Shown in pieces: positions 50,830-58,894 of a DNA stretch of 64,000 bases (its first letter is position 1; each line of letters starts with the position of its first letter). Below the pieces are notes generated by a model that was not told the origin of the DNA, ran no database searches, and saw only the letters and a program-made list of their open reading frames with translations. The DNA lies in assembly GCF_011601275.1 (NCBI RefSeq), contig NZ_JAAOLY010000003.1:248001-312000 (forward strand). Direction: 5' to 3'. The position numbers were made by a program, and so were the translations under genes. This DNA is from Janthinobacterium lividum (lineage in GTDB: Bacteria > Pseudomonadota > Gammaproteobacteria > Burkholderiales > Burkholderiaceae_D).

Positions 50830-51426
50830 TTGCAGCAGCCACCGATAGTCTTTCCGCATCGTTACGCAGAGCCACCAGGTCAGCTGCGACGTACGGCTGC
50901 GCGCGGCTTTACCTTGATCGAACTGGTGGCCGTGATGGTGATCGCGGGCTTGCTGGCGACCTTTGCCGTCAACCGGTTTTTCCAGCGCGACACGTTCGAC
51001 GCGCGCGGTTTTGCCGACCAGGTGACGAATATCGTGCGCTACGGGCAAAAGCTGGCGGTGGCGCAAAACCGTGCCGTATATGTACTCATCATTGACAATA
51101 AAAGCGTGGCCCTGTGCTTCGACGACGGTTGTAGCGCCGCCCAGAAGGTGGTGCCGCCTACGGGCAGGAACAGCGGCAGCAAGGAAACGCTGCAGTATTG
51201 CGCGGGAACCAACTGGCTGTGCGAAGGCCGCCCGTCCGGCGTGGCCCTGTCCACCATTCCGGCCGCTACGGCGGCCTTTTATTTCGATGCGCTGGGTAAA
51301 CCGTATGCGCTGGGCGATGTGTTTCCGGCCGCATCGACATTCCCGGCGCAGCTGACGATCAGTATCCAGGGCGACGGCATGAAGCGCGACGTCATCGTCG
51401 AAGGGGAGACCGGCTATGTCCATTAG
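50830..51426 (+). CDS. mshC: MSHA minor pilin MshC-like
   Basis: A prepilin with RRTAARG|FTLIELVAVMVIAGLLATF, Glu at mature position 5, and a C-terminal domain with several Cys (ALCFDDGCSA, QYCAGTNWLCEG). The frame is open from 50770, but that part overlaps the terminator; the TTG at 50830 gives a 198-aa product with a 26-residue leader and is the best available start, without a strong ribosome site. No ATG occurs in frame before the pilin helix, so the true start is uncertain. Gene order (after mshA) supports mshC. It overlaps mshD by 11 bp. Confidence 0.75.
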   Translation: MQQPPIVFPHRYAEPPGQLRRTAARGFTLIELVAVMVIAGLLATFAVNRFFQRDTFDARGFADQVTNIVRYGQKLAVAQNRAVYVLIIDNKSVALCFDDGCSAAQKVVPPTGRNSGSKETLQYCAGTNWLCEGRPSGVALSTIPAATAAFYFDALGKPYALGDVFPAASTFPAQLTISIQGDGMKRDVIVEGETGYVH

Positions 51427-51973
51427 CCAGCGTCGCCAGCGGGAACGCGGCGTGACCCTGATCGAACTGGTGCTGTTCATCGTCATCGTCGGCCTGGCTT
51501 CGGCCGCCATCCTGGGCGTGATAAGCCTGACGACGCAACACAGCGCCGATCCGCAGCTGCGCAAGCAGGCGCTGGCGATTGCCGAAGGCATGCTGGAAGA
51601 AATCGCGCTGGCGCGCTTCACGTACTGCGATCCGCAAGACCCGGCCGCGGAAACGGCGGCCAGTCCGGCTGGCTGTGCCATCCCGGAAGGGCCGGGCGAG
51701 GAGGCGGATGGCGCAGGGCGGCCCTATGATAACGTCAATGATTATGTGGCTGCGTATGGCACGGCTGTTGCCTATACGACAGACGCGCAGGGCCGCGTAT
51801 GGGTGCCGGGCGCCAACCCGGCCTACACGGCCTGGGTGACGATCACCCAGGCGCCCCTGAACGGCTTGCCTGCCACGGAAAGCCTGCGCATCCAGGTGCG
51901 CGTGCCGTACGCCGACAAGGAAATCTTGCTCGACGGTTATCGCGTGCGTTATGCGCCGAACAGTATCCCATGA
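51416..51973 (+). CDS. mshD: MSHA minor pilin MshD-like
   Basis: A 185-aa prepilin with leader QRRQRERG|VTLIELVLFIVIVGLASAA; the first mature residue is Val, as sometimes seen in minor pilins, and Glu is at position 5. The soluble part contains EGMLEEIALARFTYCDPQ, a segment common to MshD. Two Cys are present (YCDPQ and AGCAIP). The ATG at 51416 has GGGGAGA upstream and lies within the end of mshC. It overlaps mshO by 4 bp (ATGA). Confidence 0.83.
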   Translation: MSISQRRQRERGVTLIELVLFIVIVGLASAAILGVISLTTQHSADPQLRKQALAIAEGMLEEIALARFTYCDPQDPAAETAASPAGCAIPEGPGEEADGAGRPYDNVNDYVAAYGTAVAYTTDAQGRVWVPGANPAYTAWVTITQAPLNGLPATESLRIQVRVPYADKEILLDGYRVRYAPNSIP

Positions 51974-52863
51974 AAAACTTCCTCAACGCCAGGCGCCGCG
52001 CGCGCGGCTTTACCCTCGTCGAGATGGTCATCGTGATCGTAATCACGGGCATCATCGGCGCCATGGTCGCCGTCTTCATCCGCGTGCCCGTGCAAGGCTA
52101 TATGGATGTCACGGCGCGCGCGGCGCTGGCCGATACGGCCGATACGGCGGCGCGCCGCCTGACGCGCGACGTGCGCCTGGCCCTGCCCAACAGCGTGCGC
52201 GTGTCGAACGACGGCCTGTTCCTGGAACTGCTGCTGACCAAGACGGGCGGGCGTTACCTGAGCGACAGCGACCCGGCAGGCCTGGGCAATGTACTGAGCT
52301 TTGAGACGCCTCCCGGAGCCGGCCTGCCGTTGAACTTCAGCGTCGTCGGCGCCATGCCCGCCAATGCGCTGGGCGCGCGCCAGGCGATCAGCGTGGGCGA
52401 CCAGATCGTCGTCTACAACCTGGGCGGCGCCTACGCGCCAAACAATGCGTATGCATGCAGTCCGGCGACTGGCTGCAACCGAGCGCCCGTGACGGGCGTG
52501 GCCGGCAGTGTCGTCACCTTGGGCAGCTATCCTTTCACGACGGCACCGGCGCCGCTGCCATCGCCGTCGAACCGTTTCCAGGTGGTGACGACGCCCGTCA
52601 CCTATGCGTGCGACCTGAAGAACGCCACCCTGACCCGCTACGCGGGCTATGCCATCGCGGCCACCCAGCCGGAGGCTGGGAGTACGCTCCTGACGAATGG
52701 CGCCCTGCTGGCGCGCCAGGTGACGGCGTGCGCCTTCAGCTACACGGTGCTGGCCAATGTGCAGCGGGGCCTGGTGAATATCGACCTGAGCCTGGGCGCG
52801 GCGAACAGCAATACGGGTGTGCTGCGCCTGGTGCAACAGGTGCAGGCGAGGAATACGCCATGA
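51970..52863 (+). CDS. mshO: MSHA minor pilin/biogenesis protein MshO-like
   Basis: A 297-aa prepilin with the leader MKNFLNARRRARG and then FTLVEMVIVIVITGIIGAMV (Glu at mature position 5). The large C-terminal region fits MshO, including TARAALADTADTAARRLTRD and the ending VLRLVQQVQARN. Internal Cys pairs (YACSPATGC and TYACDL) are likely disulfides. The ATG at 51970 overlaps mshD by 4 bp and the gene overlaps mshP by 4 bp, so the minor pilins are translationally coupled. Confidence 0.85.
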   Translation: MKNFLNARRRARGFTLVEMVIVIVITGIIGAMVAVFIRVPVQGYMDVTARAALADTADTAARRLTRDVRLALPNSVRVSNDGLFLELLLTKTGGRYLSDSDPAGLGNVLSFETPPGAGLPLNFSVVGAMPANALGARQAISVGDQIVVYNLGGAYAPNNAYACSPATGCNRAPVTGVAGSVVTLGSYPFTTAPAPLPSPSNRFQVVTTPVTYACDLKNATLTRYAGYAIAATQPEAGSTLLTNGALLARQVTACAFSYTVLANVQRGLVNIDLSLGAANSNTGVLRLVQQVQARNTP

Positions 52864-53312
52864 CGCGCTTGCCGCGCCATCGCACGCGCCGCATGCGCGG
52901 TTTCAGCCTCGTCACGGCGATTTTCCTGCTGGTGGTGCTGGCCGCGCTGGCGGCCGTGATGGTGAATATCTCCACCTTCCAGCAGACGGAATCGGCGTTG
53001 GACGTGCAGGGCGTGCGCGCCGAACAGGCCGCGCGCGCGGGCCTCGAATGGGGGTTGCAGCGGCAGATCAGCGCCGGTTTGACCGCCGGCGCGGCGTGCA
53101 TCGGCGCCACCACGTTCAGCTTGCCGGCGGGCACGACGCTGTCGGCGTTCAGCGTCAGCGTGCAATGCAGCTCGGCCACGGGGCCCGGCACCTTGACCAG
53201 CTGGACCATCACGGCCACGGCTTGCAACCAGCCTGGACCTGCCGGCTGCCCGAACCCGGGCAATAACGCCGATTACGTCCAGCGCCGCCTGCAAGCCGTG
53301 CTGTCGCAGTAA
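52860..53312 (+). CDS. mshP: MSHA biogenesis protein MshP-like
   Basis: A 150-aa protein with a prepilin-like N-terminus TRRMRG|FSLVTAIFLLVVLAALAA; mature position 5 is Thr rather than Glu. The next segment, QTESALDVQGVRAEQAARAG, matches MshP/PilX-type minor pilins. Three Cys follow in the C-terminal part. The start overlaps mshO by 4 bp. It is the last pilin-like gene before a 130-bp gap; no mshQ homologue is present. Confidence 0.82.
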   Translation: MTRLPRHRTRRMRGFSLVTAIFLLVVLAALAAVMVNISTFQQTESALDVQGVRAEQAARAGLEWGLQRQISAGLTAGAACIGATTFSLPAGTTLSAFSVSVQCSSATGPGTLTSWTITATACNQPGPAGCPNPGNNADYVQRRLQAVLSQ

Positions 53313-53341
53313 GGTCAACAGCGTGCAAAAAAGATCGCTAA

Positions 53342-53363
53342 TTTATTGTTTTTACACAATAAA
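53342..53363. other. AT-rich hairpin in the mshP-mshI gap
   Basis: TTTATTGT (53342-53349)/ACAATAAA (53356-53363) form an 8-bp stem with a 6-nt loop. The 130-bp gap is AT-rich and could hold a promoter for the second half of cluster B, but I found no convincing -35/-10 pair. Confidence 0.3.
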
Positions 53364-53442
53364 GTTGGCTTCATGAATTAAAATTAGCTGGATGCATCAC
53401 TGCGCGACAAGATCGGGCAGGCACTTACACTGGATAGTTCGC

Positions 53443-54402
53443 ATGGGTTTATTCGCAAGAGCAAGGAAGTACGATGGCTGGCTGGCCACGGCGTTTGGCC
53501 GCGAAGGCGTCAGCGCTGTCGTTGTCGAGCGTTCCGGCGGCGGCATGCCGCGTGTGCGGGGTGCCAGCTACCAGGCGGCCGCGCGGCCGGCGCCGGCCGA
53601 GGTGCTGGAAAAACTGGGCAAGGAGTTGCAGGCGGTCACGCGCCACTGCACCAGCGTGCTGGCCGGCGGCGAATACCAGCTGCTGTCGCTGGAAGCGCCG
53701 GCCGTGCCGCGCGAGGAATTGAAGACGGCCGTGGGCTGGCGTTTGAAGGACATGCTGGACTTTCCCCTGGCCGACGCCACCATCGACGTGTTCGACATTC
53801 CCGGCGACCCGAACGGTACCCAGCGGGGCAGCAGCGTGTTTGCCGTTGCCGCGCGCAACAGCGCCGTGTCGCGCCGCCAGGCGCTGTACGCCGAATGCAA
53901 GATCGGCCTGTCCGTGATCGATATCCCCGAGATGGCGCAGCGTAATATCGCCACCTTGCTGGAAACGCCGGGACGCGGCATCGCCGTGCTGTTTTTCGAT
54001 GGCGACGGCGGCTTGCTGACCATGAGCTTCAATGGCGAGCTGTATCAGGCTCGCCGTATCGACGTGACCCTGACGCAATTGCAGTCGCCCGACGCCAGCC
54101 AGTACTACGACCGCGTCACCTTGGAACTGCAGCGCTCGTTCGATCACTTCGACCGCCAGTTTCATTTCATTTCGCTGGCCCGGTTGATGCTGATGACGGG
54201 CGCCAGCGACGGCTTGCACGCTTACCTGGCCGACAATCTCTACATGCCCGTCGAGCAGCTGGACCTGGCCACGGTGCTGGACTTTTCTCAGGCTGCCGAG
54301 TTGCGCGCCCCCGCCATGCAGGCGCGCTACTTCCTGGCCATCGGCGCTGCCTTGCGCGAGGTTGGCCTGCACCCGGGCAAGCACGAAGGGAAGGGCGCAT
54401 GA
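53443..54402 (+). CDS. mshI: MSHA biogenesis protein MshI (PilM-like)
   Basis: A 319-aa cytoplasmic protein of the PilM/MshI actin-like group. It starts MGLFARARKYDGWLATAFG and contains EELKTAVGWRLKDMLDFPL, typical of MshI, and GIAVLFFDGDGGLLTMSFNG in the second half. It would bind the N-terminal tail of the PilN-like protein encoded next. The ATG at 53443 was preferred because MshI proteins begin near MGLF; an ATG at 53392 would add 17 unlike residues. It overlaps the next gene by 4 bp. Confidence 0.85.
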   Translation: MGLFARARKYDGWLATAFGREGVSAVVVERSGGGMPRVRGASYQAAARPAPAEVLEKLGKELQAVTRHCTSVLAGGEYQLLSLEAPAVPREELKTAVGWRLKDMLDFPLADATIDVFDIPGDPNGTQRGSSVFAVAARNSAVSRRQALYAECKIGLSVIDIPEMAQRNIATLLETPGRGIAVLFFDGDGGLLTMSFNGELYQARRIDVTLTQLQSPDASQYYDRVTLELQRSFDHFDRQFHFISLARLMLMTGASDGLHAYLADNLYMPVEQLDLATVLDFSQAAELRAPAMQARYFLAIGAALREVGLHPGKHEGKGA

Positions 54403-55067
54403 GCCAGCAGATCAACCTGTTCAATCCCCAGTTTGAACTGAAAAAACACCACATGTCGGCGCGCACGGCCAGCCTGGGCCTGGGCGGCCTGGCGCTGGTC
54501 TTGCTGGCCCTGGGCGTGTTGGCCCAGCAGGCAATGGCCAGCCTGGAACAGCGCGAAGCGGGCGTCAAGGCGGCGCTGGCGCAAGTCGAGGCGAAGCGCG
54601 ACCAGATTTTGCGCGATTATCCTCTACGCAAGAAAGATCCGGCCCTGGCGCAGGAACTGGAGGCCGTCGAAGCGCAGCGCCAGTTGCTGCAGAACGCGTC
54701 AAGCGTGCTGGACAGTGGCAAGCTGGGCAATACCCTCGGCTATGCCGGCTATTTCCGCGCGCTGGCGCAGGCCAGGGTCGACGGCGTATGGCTGACGGGC
54801 GTGGATATCGTCGGCGCCGGCAATGACTTCGGCTTGCAGGGCCGCGCCTTGCATGCGTCGCTGCTGCCCGTCTACATCACGCGCCTGGGCCAGCAGGAAG
54901 TACTCAAAGGCAAGAGCTTTGCCAGCCTCGACATCGGCCAGCCCGAGCAGCCGGCCGGGGCGGTGGTTGAAGGCAAGGCGGCCAGCCTGCCTTATGTCGC
55001 GTTCAGCCTGCAGTCGGCGGAGCGTGCTGTCCCGCCGGCAAAACCTGTTGCGGGAGGAACACGCTGA
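54399..55067 (+). CDS. PilN-like inner-membrane protein of the MSHA system
   Basis: A 222-aa bitopic protein. The N-terminus MSQQINLFNPQF is the PilN-type tail (consensus I-N-L-x-P) that binds PilM/MshI. One membrane helix lies at about 25-44, then a periplasmic coiled coil and PilN domain (WLTGVDIVGAGNDFGLQGRA). It links MshI to MshJ in the alignment complex. It overlaps mshI by 4 bp and mshJ by 1 bp. Confidence 0.85.
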   Translation: MSQQINLFNPQFELKKHHMSARTASLGLGGLALVLLALGVLAQQAMASLEQREAGVKAALAQVEAKRDQILRDYPLRKKDPALAQELEAVEAQRQLLQNASSVLDSGKLGNTLGYAGYFRALAQARVDGVWLTGVDIVGAGNDFGLQGRALHASLLPVYITRLGQQEVLKGKSFASLDIGQPEQPAGAVVEGKAASLPYVAFSLQSAERAVPPAKPVAGGTR

Positions 55068-55765
55068 TGCTGCCCTTGCTGAAGAAATGGGCCACCGCCT
55101 TCGACGCCCTCAGCCTGCGCGAGCGGCTGATGGTGTTTGGCGCCGCTGCGGCCGCCGTCCTGTTCGTGTTCTATTTCATGAGCTTCAATCCCTTGCTGGC
55201 GAAACGCGCCGCGCTGGAAGCGAGCATTGCGCAAAAGCAAAGCCTGTTGACCGCGACGAACAAGGAAATCGAGCTGACCATGCTCGCCCATGCCACCGAT
55301 CCCGACCGGGAAGCGCGCACTCGCCTGGTGGCCTTGCAGGCGGAAACGGCGTCCCTGGCGCGGGCGCTGCGCGAGAAGCAGCATGGCCTGGTGGCGCCCG
55401 AGCGCATGGTCACCTTGCTCGAGCACCTGCTGCGGCGGCACGCGGGACTGCGCGTGGTGTCGCTGAAAACCTTGCCCGGCAGCGCAGTCGGCGCCCACCA
55501 GGCCGATGCCGAAAACGGCGACGCGGCGGCCAAGGCGGATGCCGCCAAGGCGCCGGCCCCGGCGCCGTTGCTGCATCAGCATGGCGTGGAAGTGGTGTTG
55601 CAAGGCAGCTATGCCGACATGGTGCAATACATGCAGGCGCTGCAAGCGATGCCGACGCGCGTGTTCTGGGGCGCCGCCCACCTCGACGCGGCCACTTACC
55701 CTGGCGCCACCCTGACCTTGACCTTACATACCCTCAGCATGGACGATACATGGATCGCACTCTGA
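55067..55765 (+). CDS. mshJ: MSHA biogenesis protein MshJ (PilO/GspM-like)
   Basis: A 232-aa bitopic protein: short cytoplasmic start, membrane helix about 21-40, a coiled coil (LLAKRAALEASIAQKQSLLTA) and a periplasmic domain ending HGVEVVLQGSYADMVQYMQA, the usual MshJ/GspM ending. Ala/Pro-rich low complexity (KADAAKAPAPAP) separates the two. It pairs with the PilN-like protein below the secretin. It overlaps mshK by 16 bp. Confidence 0.83.
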   Translation: MLPLLKKWATAFDALSLRERLMVFGAAAAAVLFVFYFMSFNPLLAKRAALEASIAQKQSLLTATNKEIELTMLAHATDPDREARTRLVALQAETASLARALREKQHGLVAPERMVTLLEHLLRRHAGLRVVSLKTLPGSAVGAHQADAENGDAAAKADAAKAPAPAPLLHQHGVEVVLQGSYADMVQYMQALQAMPTRVFWGAAHLDAATYPGATLTLTLHTLSMDDTWIAL

Positions 55766-56151
55766 CCTTTGCTCCCGCGCTGCTGGCGCCTTTGCTGATG
55801 CTGGGCCTGGCATGGCCGGGCGCGCAGGCACAGACGCTCGACGATCCGACGCGCCCGCCGGCGGCCCTGTGGGCGCCCGCCAGCGCCGCGCCCGTCGTCG
55901 CGGCCCGGCCGCAGCTGCAATCGGTGCTCATTTCCACCCAGCCGGGCGGTCGCCGCCTGGCCGTCATCGATGGCCAGACGGTCAAGGTCGGCAGCAAGGT
56001 GGGTGACGCCGTGGTGACGGAGATCCACGACACGGCGGTGCTGTTGCGGCGTGGCAAATCACTGGAAACCTTCAAGCTGTACCCGAACAGCAAGACCGAT
56101 AACAAGACCGACAACGAGACCGATCGCAAGACCGGCCGCAAGCAGGAGTAG
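55750..56151 (+). CDS. mshK: MSHA biogenesis protein MshK (PilP-like)
   Basis: A 133-aa secreted protein with signal peptide (cleavage near GAQA, residue 27), the TLDDPTRPPAA motif typical of MshK, and a small beta domain (LQSVLISTQPGGRRLAVIDG, VGDAVVTEIHDTAVLLRRG). It connects inner platform and secretin. The C-terminus ends in four hydrophilic four-residue repeats (KTDN, KTDN, ETDR, KTGR) encoded by a 12-bp tandem repeat. The ATG at 55750 lies inside the end of mshJ. Confidence 0.82.
   Translation: MDRTLTFAPALLAPLLMLGLAWPGAQAQTLDDPTRPPAALWAPASAAPVVAARPQLQSVLISTQPGGRRLAVIDGQTVKVGSKVGDAVVTEIHDTAVLLRRGKSLETFKLYPNSKTDNKTDNETDRKTGRKQE
56092..56139 (+). repeat. 4 x 12-bp tandem repeat at the 3' end of mshK
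   Basis: Units AAGACCGATAAC, AAGACCGACAAC, GAGACCGATCGC and AAGACCGGCCGC follow each other without gaps, giving an in-frame K/E-T-D/G-N/R tail. The 12-bp unit keeps the frame, so copy number could vary without inactivating the gene. Confidence 0.8.
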
Positions 56152-56156
56152 AAGAA

Positions 56157-57974
56157 GTGGCCAAGCAACTCAATCAACACAAGGCGAGCATGTTCAAGAT
56201 CAGTACGATGGCGGCTGTCATCAGCGTCAGCCTGGGCCTGGGCGGCTGCAATGTCGCGCCCGTCAAGCGCGACACCTACAATGCGATCACCGACGCCGTC
56301 AAGGGCGCGGCGGCCACCACGGCGCCAGCGGCCCAGCCGGACGCCGTGGAAGCGGCGCTGCTGCCGCCCGTGGCGGCCCTGGCCCAGCAATTGCCGAAGG
56401 CCCGCGTCGCGCTCGACGAGCGCTTCAACGTGGCTTTCAACAATGTGCCGGCGCGCCAGTTCTTCACCTCCATCGTGGCCGGCACGCGCTACAACATGCT
56501 GGTCCATCCCGACATCGGCGGCACGATTTCCGCCAACCTGAAGGACGTGACCCTGTTCCAGGCGCTCGACGCCGTGCGCGAACTGTATGGCTACGATTAC
56601 AAGGTCGAGGGCACGCAGATCTACATCAAGCCCCTGACCATGCAGACGCGTTTGTTCCACGTCAATTACCTGACGGGCGCGCGGCGCGGCAGTTCCAACC
56701 TGCGCGTGTCGTCGACGTCCGTGGGTTCGGTGGGCTCGACCAATTCTGGCGGCTCCGGCAATAGCGGCAATAACAACCAGGGCAACAACCAGAATAATGA
56801 GCAGAACCAGCAAACCAATAATGGCCAGGGCGGCCGTACCCTGGACAGCAGCAACCTGACCACCTCGTCCACGGCAGATTTCTGGCCGGAATTGAGAGCG
56901 GCGCTGGAAGCCATCGTCGGCAGCACCGAAGGGGGGCGGCAAGTGGTACTGAGCCCGCAGTCGGGCGTGATCGTCATCCGTGCCATGCCTGATGAGCTGC
57001 GCAATGTCGACATGTATCTGAAGGCAACGCAGCTGTCCGTTGACCGCCAGGTGATCCTGGAAGCGAAAATCCTCGAAGTCGAGCTCAACAACAACACGCA
57101 GACGGGCATCAACTGGGCCTCGTTCGCCTCGATCAAGAGCGGCCACACGAACCGTATCTCGACCGGGTTCATCCAGCCGGGCGGCACCTTGGCGCCGCTG
57201 CCGTTCAATGGCGGCCAGCCGCCCAACATGACCACCGGCAATGGCTTGACGGCCAGCAGCGGCTTTGGCCTCAGTTCGGCGGCCAACGCGGCCGGTTCCA
57301 TGTTCGGCCTGGCTTTCCAGACGGCCAATTTCGCCGCCATGATTTCCTTCCTGGAATCGCAAGGTTCCGTGCACGTGCTGTCGAGTCCGCGCATCGCCAC
57401 CATGAATAACCAGAAGGCCGTGCTGAAGATCGGCACGGACGAGTTTTACGTGACGGGCGTGTCGACCACAACGAACACGACGGCCAGCGGTGCGACGACC
57501 AGCCCCAACGTGACCCTGCAGCCGTTCTTTTCCGGCGTGGTGCTGGACGTGACGCCGCAGATCGATGCGGATGGCAACATCATCCTCCACGTGCACCCAT
57601 CCGTCAGCCAGGTGTCGACCATCAGCAAGGAAATCGACCTGGGCAGCGCCGGCTCGCTGAAACTGCCGCTGGCCGCCTCCAGCACGTCCGAGATGGACAG
57701 CATGGTGCGCAGCCAGGATGGCCGCATCGTCGCGATTGGCGGCCTGATGCGCCAAGCCACCACGGCGGACCGCTCGCAAGTGCCGGGCGCGGGCGATATT
57801 CCCGTGCTGGGCGCGTTGTTCCGCAACACGGGGCAGGTGATCCAGAAGCGCGAGCTGGTGGTGCTGATCAAGCCGACCATCGTCGATGGCGCCAATAGCT
57901 GGAACGAGGACTTGCTCGATTCGGGCAAGCGCATCGAGGCGCTCGACCCGCGCCGTCCGTCGGAGCGGCGCTAA
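56157..57974 (+). CDS. mshL: MSHA secretin (lipoprotein)
   Basis: A 605-aa secretin. A lipoprotein signal ends in LGLGGC (Cys31 from the GTG start). N-domains follow (NVAFNNVPARQFFTSIVAG), with an Asn/Gln/Gly/Ser-rich linker around residues 190-225. The secretin core includes VHVLSSPRIATMNNQKAVLK, GVVLDVTPQIDADGNI and GRIVAIGGLMRQ...PVLGALFRN. It forms the outer-membrane gate for the MSHA pilus. GTG at 56157 has AGGAG upstream; ATG at 56190 would give a more usual signal-peptide length and cannot be excluded. It abuts mshM. Confidence 0.93.
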   Translation: MAKQLNQHKASMFKISTMAAVISVSLGLGGCNVAPVKRDTYNAITDAVKGAAATTAPAAQPDAVEAALLPPVAALAQQLPKARVALDERFNVAFNNVPARQFFTSIVAGTRYNMLVHPDIGGTISANLKDVTLFQALDAVRELYGYDYKVEGTQIYIKPLTMQTRLFHVNYLTGARRGSSNLRVSSTSVGSVGSTNSGGSGNSGNNNQGNNQNNEQNQQTNNGQGGRTLDSSNLTTSSTADFWPELRAALEAIVGSTEGGRQVVLSPQSGVIVIRAMPDELRNVDMYLKATQLSVDRQVILEAKILEVELNNNTQTGINWASFASIKSGHTNRISTGFIQPGGTLAPLPFNGGQPPNMTTGNGLTASSGFGLSSAANAAGSMFGLAFQTANFAAMISFLESQGSVHVLSSPRIATMNNQKAVLKIGTDEFYVTGVSTTTNTTASGATTSPNVTLQPFFSGVVLDVTPQIDADGNIILHVHPSVSQVSTISKEIDLGSAGSLKLPLAASSTSEMDSMVRSQDGRIVAIGGLMRQATTADRSQVPGAGDIPVLGALFRNTGQVIQKRELVVLIKPTIVDGANSWNEDLLDSGKRIEALDPRRPSERR

Positions 57975-58877
57975 ATGTACCAGACCCATTTCGGCTTGCG
58001 CGAGGCGCCGTTCGGCCTCACGCCCGATACCAGTTTCTTCTTTAACGGCCCGCAGTCGCAAAAGGCGCTCAACACCTTGCTGGTGGCGGCGCGCAATGGC
58101 GAGGGCTTCATCAAGATCACTGGCGAAGTGGGGACTGGTAAAACCTTTTTGTGCCGCAAGTTCATGCAATCCTTGGGGCCGGACTTCGTCACGGCCTACA
58201 TCCCGAATCCGAACTTGCCGCCCCGTTCGCTGATCCTGGCGCTGGCCGACGACCTTGACGTGCTGCTGGAGAAAGATGCGGATCAGCATCAGTTGCTCAA
58301 GTCCCTGAATTTGCGCCTGCTCAACCTGGCGGCGCAGGGCAAGCGCGTGCTGCTGTGCCTGGACGAAGCGCAGGCGATTCCCGTCGACAGCCTCGAAGCG
58401 CTGCGCCTGCTGACGAATTTGGAAACGGAAAAGCGCAAGCTGCTGCAAATCGTGCTGTTTGGCCAGCCGGAACTCGACGTCAAGCTGGCCCTGCCGGAAA
58501 TCCGCCAGCTGGCGCAGCGCATCACCTTTCACTACCACCTGGGTCCGCTGTCGCGCGACGACGTGGATTTCTATGTGGCGCACCGCCTGCGCGTGGCCGG
58601 CTTCGACGGCGCGCGCCTGTTCAGTCGTGGCGGCGTGCGCAAGCTGTACCAGGCTTCCGGCGGCATACCGCGCCTGATCAACATCATGGCGCACAAGGCG
58701 CTGATGGTCGCGTATGGGGAAGGGCGGCAGCAGGTCAGCGGGCGCCACGTGGCGCTGGCCGCCAGCGATACCCTGGCCAGCAAGCCGCGCTTCTGGCGGA
58801 GGCCTTGGCCATGGCTGGCCGGCGCCGGCGTACTGGTCGCCGCCGGTGCCGTGAGCTGGACTTTATTGAACCGATGA
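57975..58877 (+). CDS. mshM: MSHA biogenesis ATPase MshM (ExeA-like)
   Basis: A 300-aa AAA protein. It starts MYQTHFGLREAPFGLTPDTS, the ExeA/MshM signature; Walker A is GEVGTGKT (50-57), with a Walker B-like VLLCLDEAQAIP and a C-terminal membrane helix (about 278-297). Unlike the cluster A paralogue it stops just after this helix and has no SPOR-like tail. It starts directly after the mshL stop with no gap. Its role is probably in secretin insertion or pilus assembly. Confidence 0.9.
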   Translation: MYQTHFGLREAPFGLTPDTSFFFNGPQSQKALNTLLVAARNGEGFIKITGEVGTGKTFLCRKFMQSLGPDFVTAYIPNPNLPPRSLILALADDLDVLLEKDADQHQLLKSLNLRLLNLAAQGKRVLLCLDEAQAIPVDSLEALRLLTNLETEKRKLLQIVLFGQPELDVKLALPEIRQLAQRITFHYHLGPLSRDDVDFYVAHRLRVAGFDGARLFSRGGVRKLYQASGGIPRLINIMAHKALMVAYGEGRQQVSGRHVALAASDTLASKPRFWRRPWPWLAGAGVLVAAGAVSWTLLNR

Positions 58878-58894
58878 CGAAGATGAGCCTGTAG

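Noticed and set aside
55734-58748. A 1000-codon leftward open frame across mshL and mshM
   Set aside because: Opposite strand of two clear genes; low-complexity His/Arg/Gln composition; starts and ends without gene signals.
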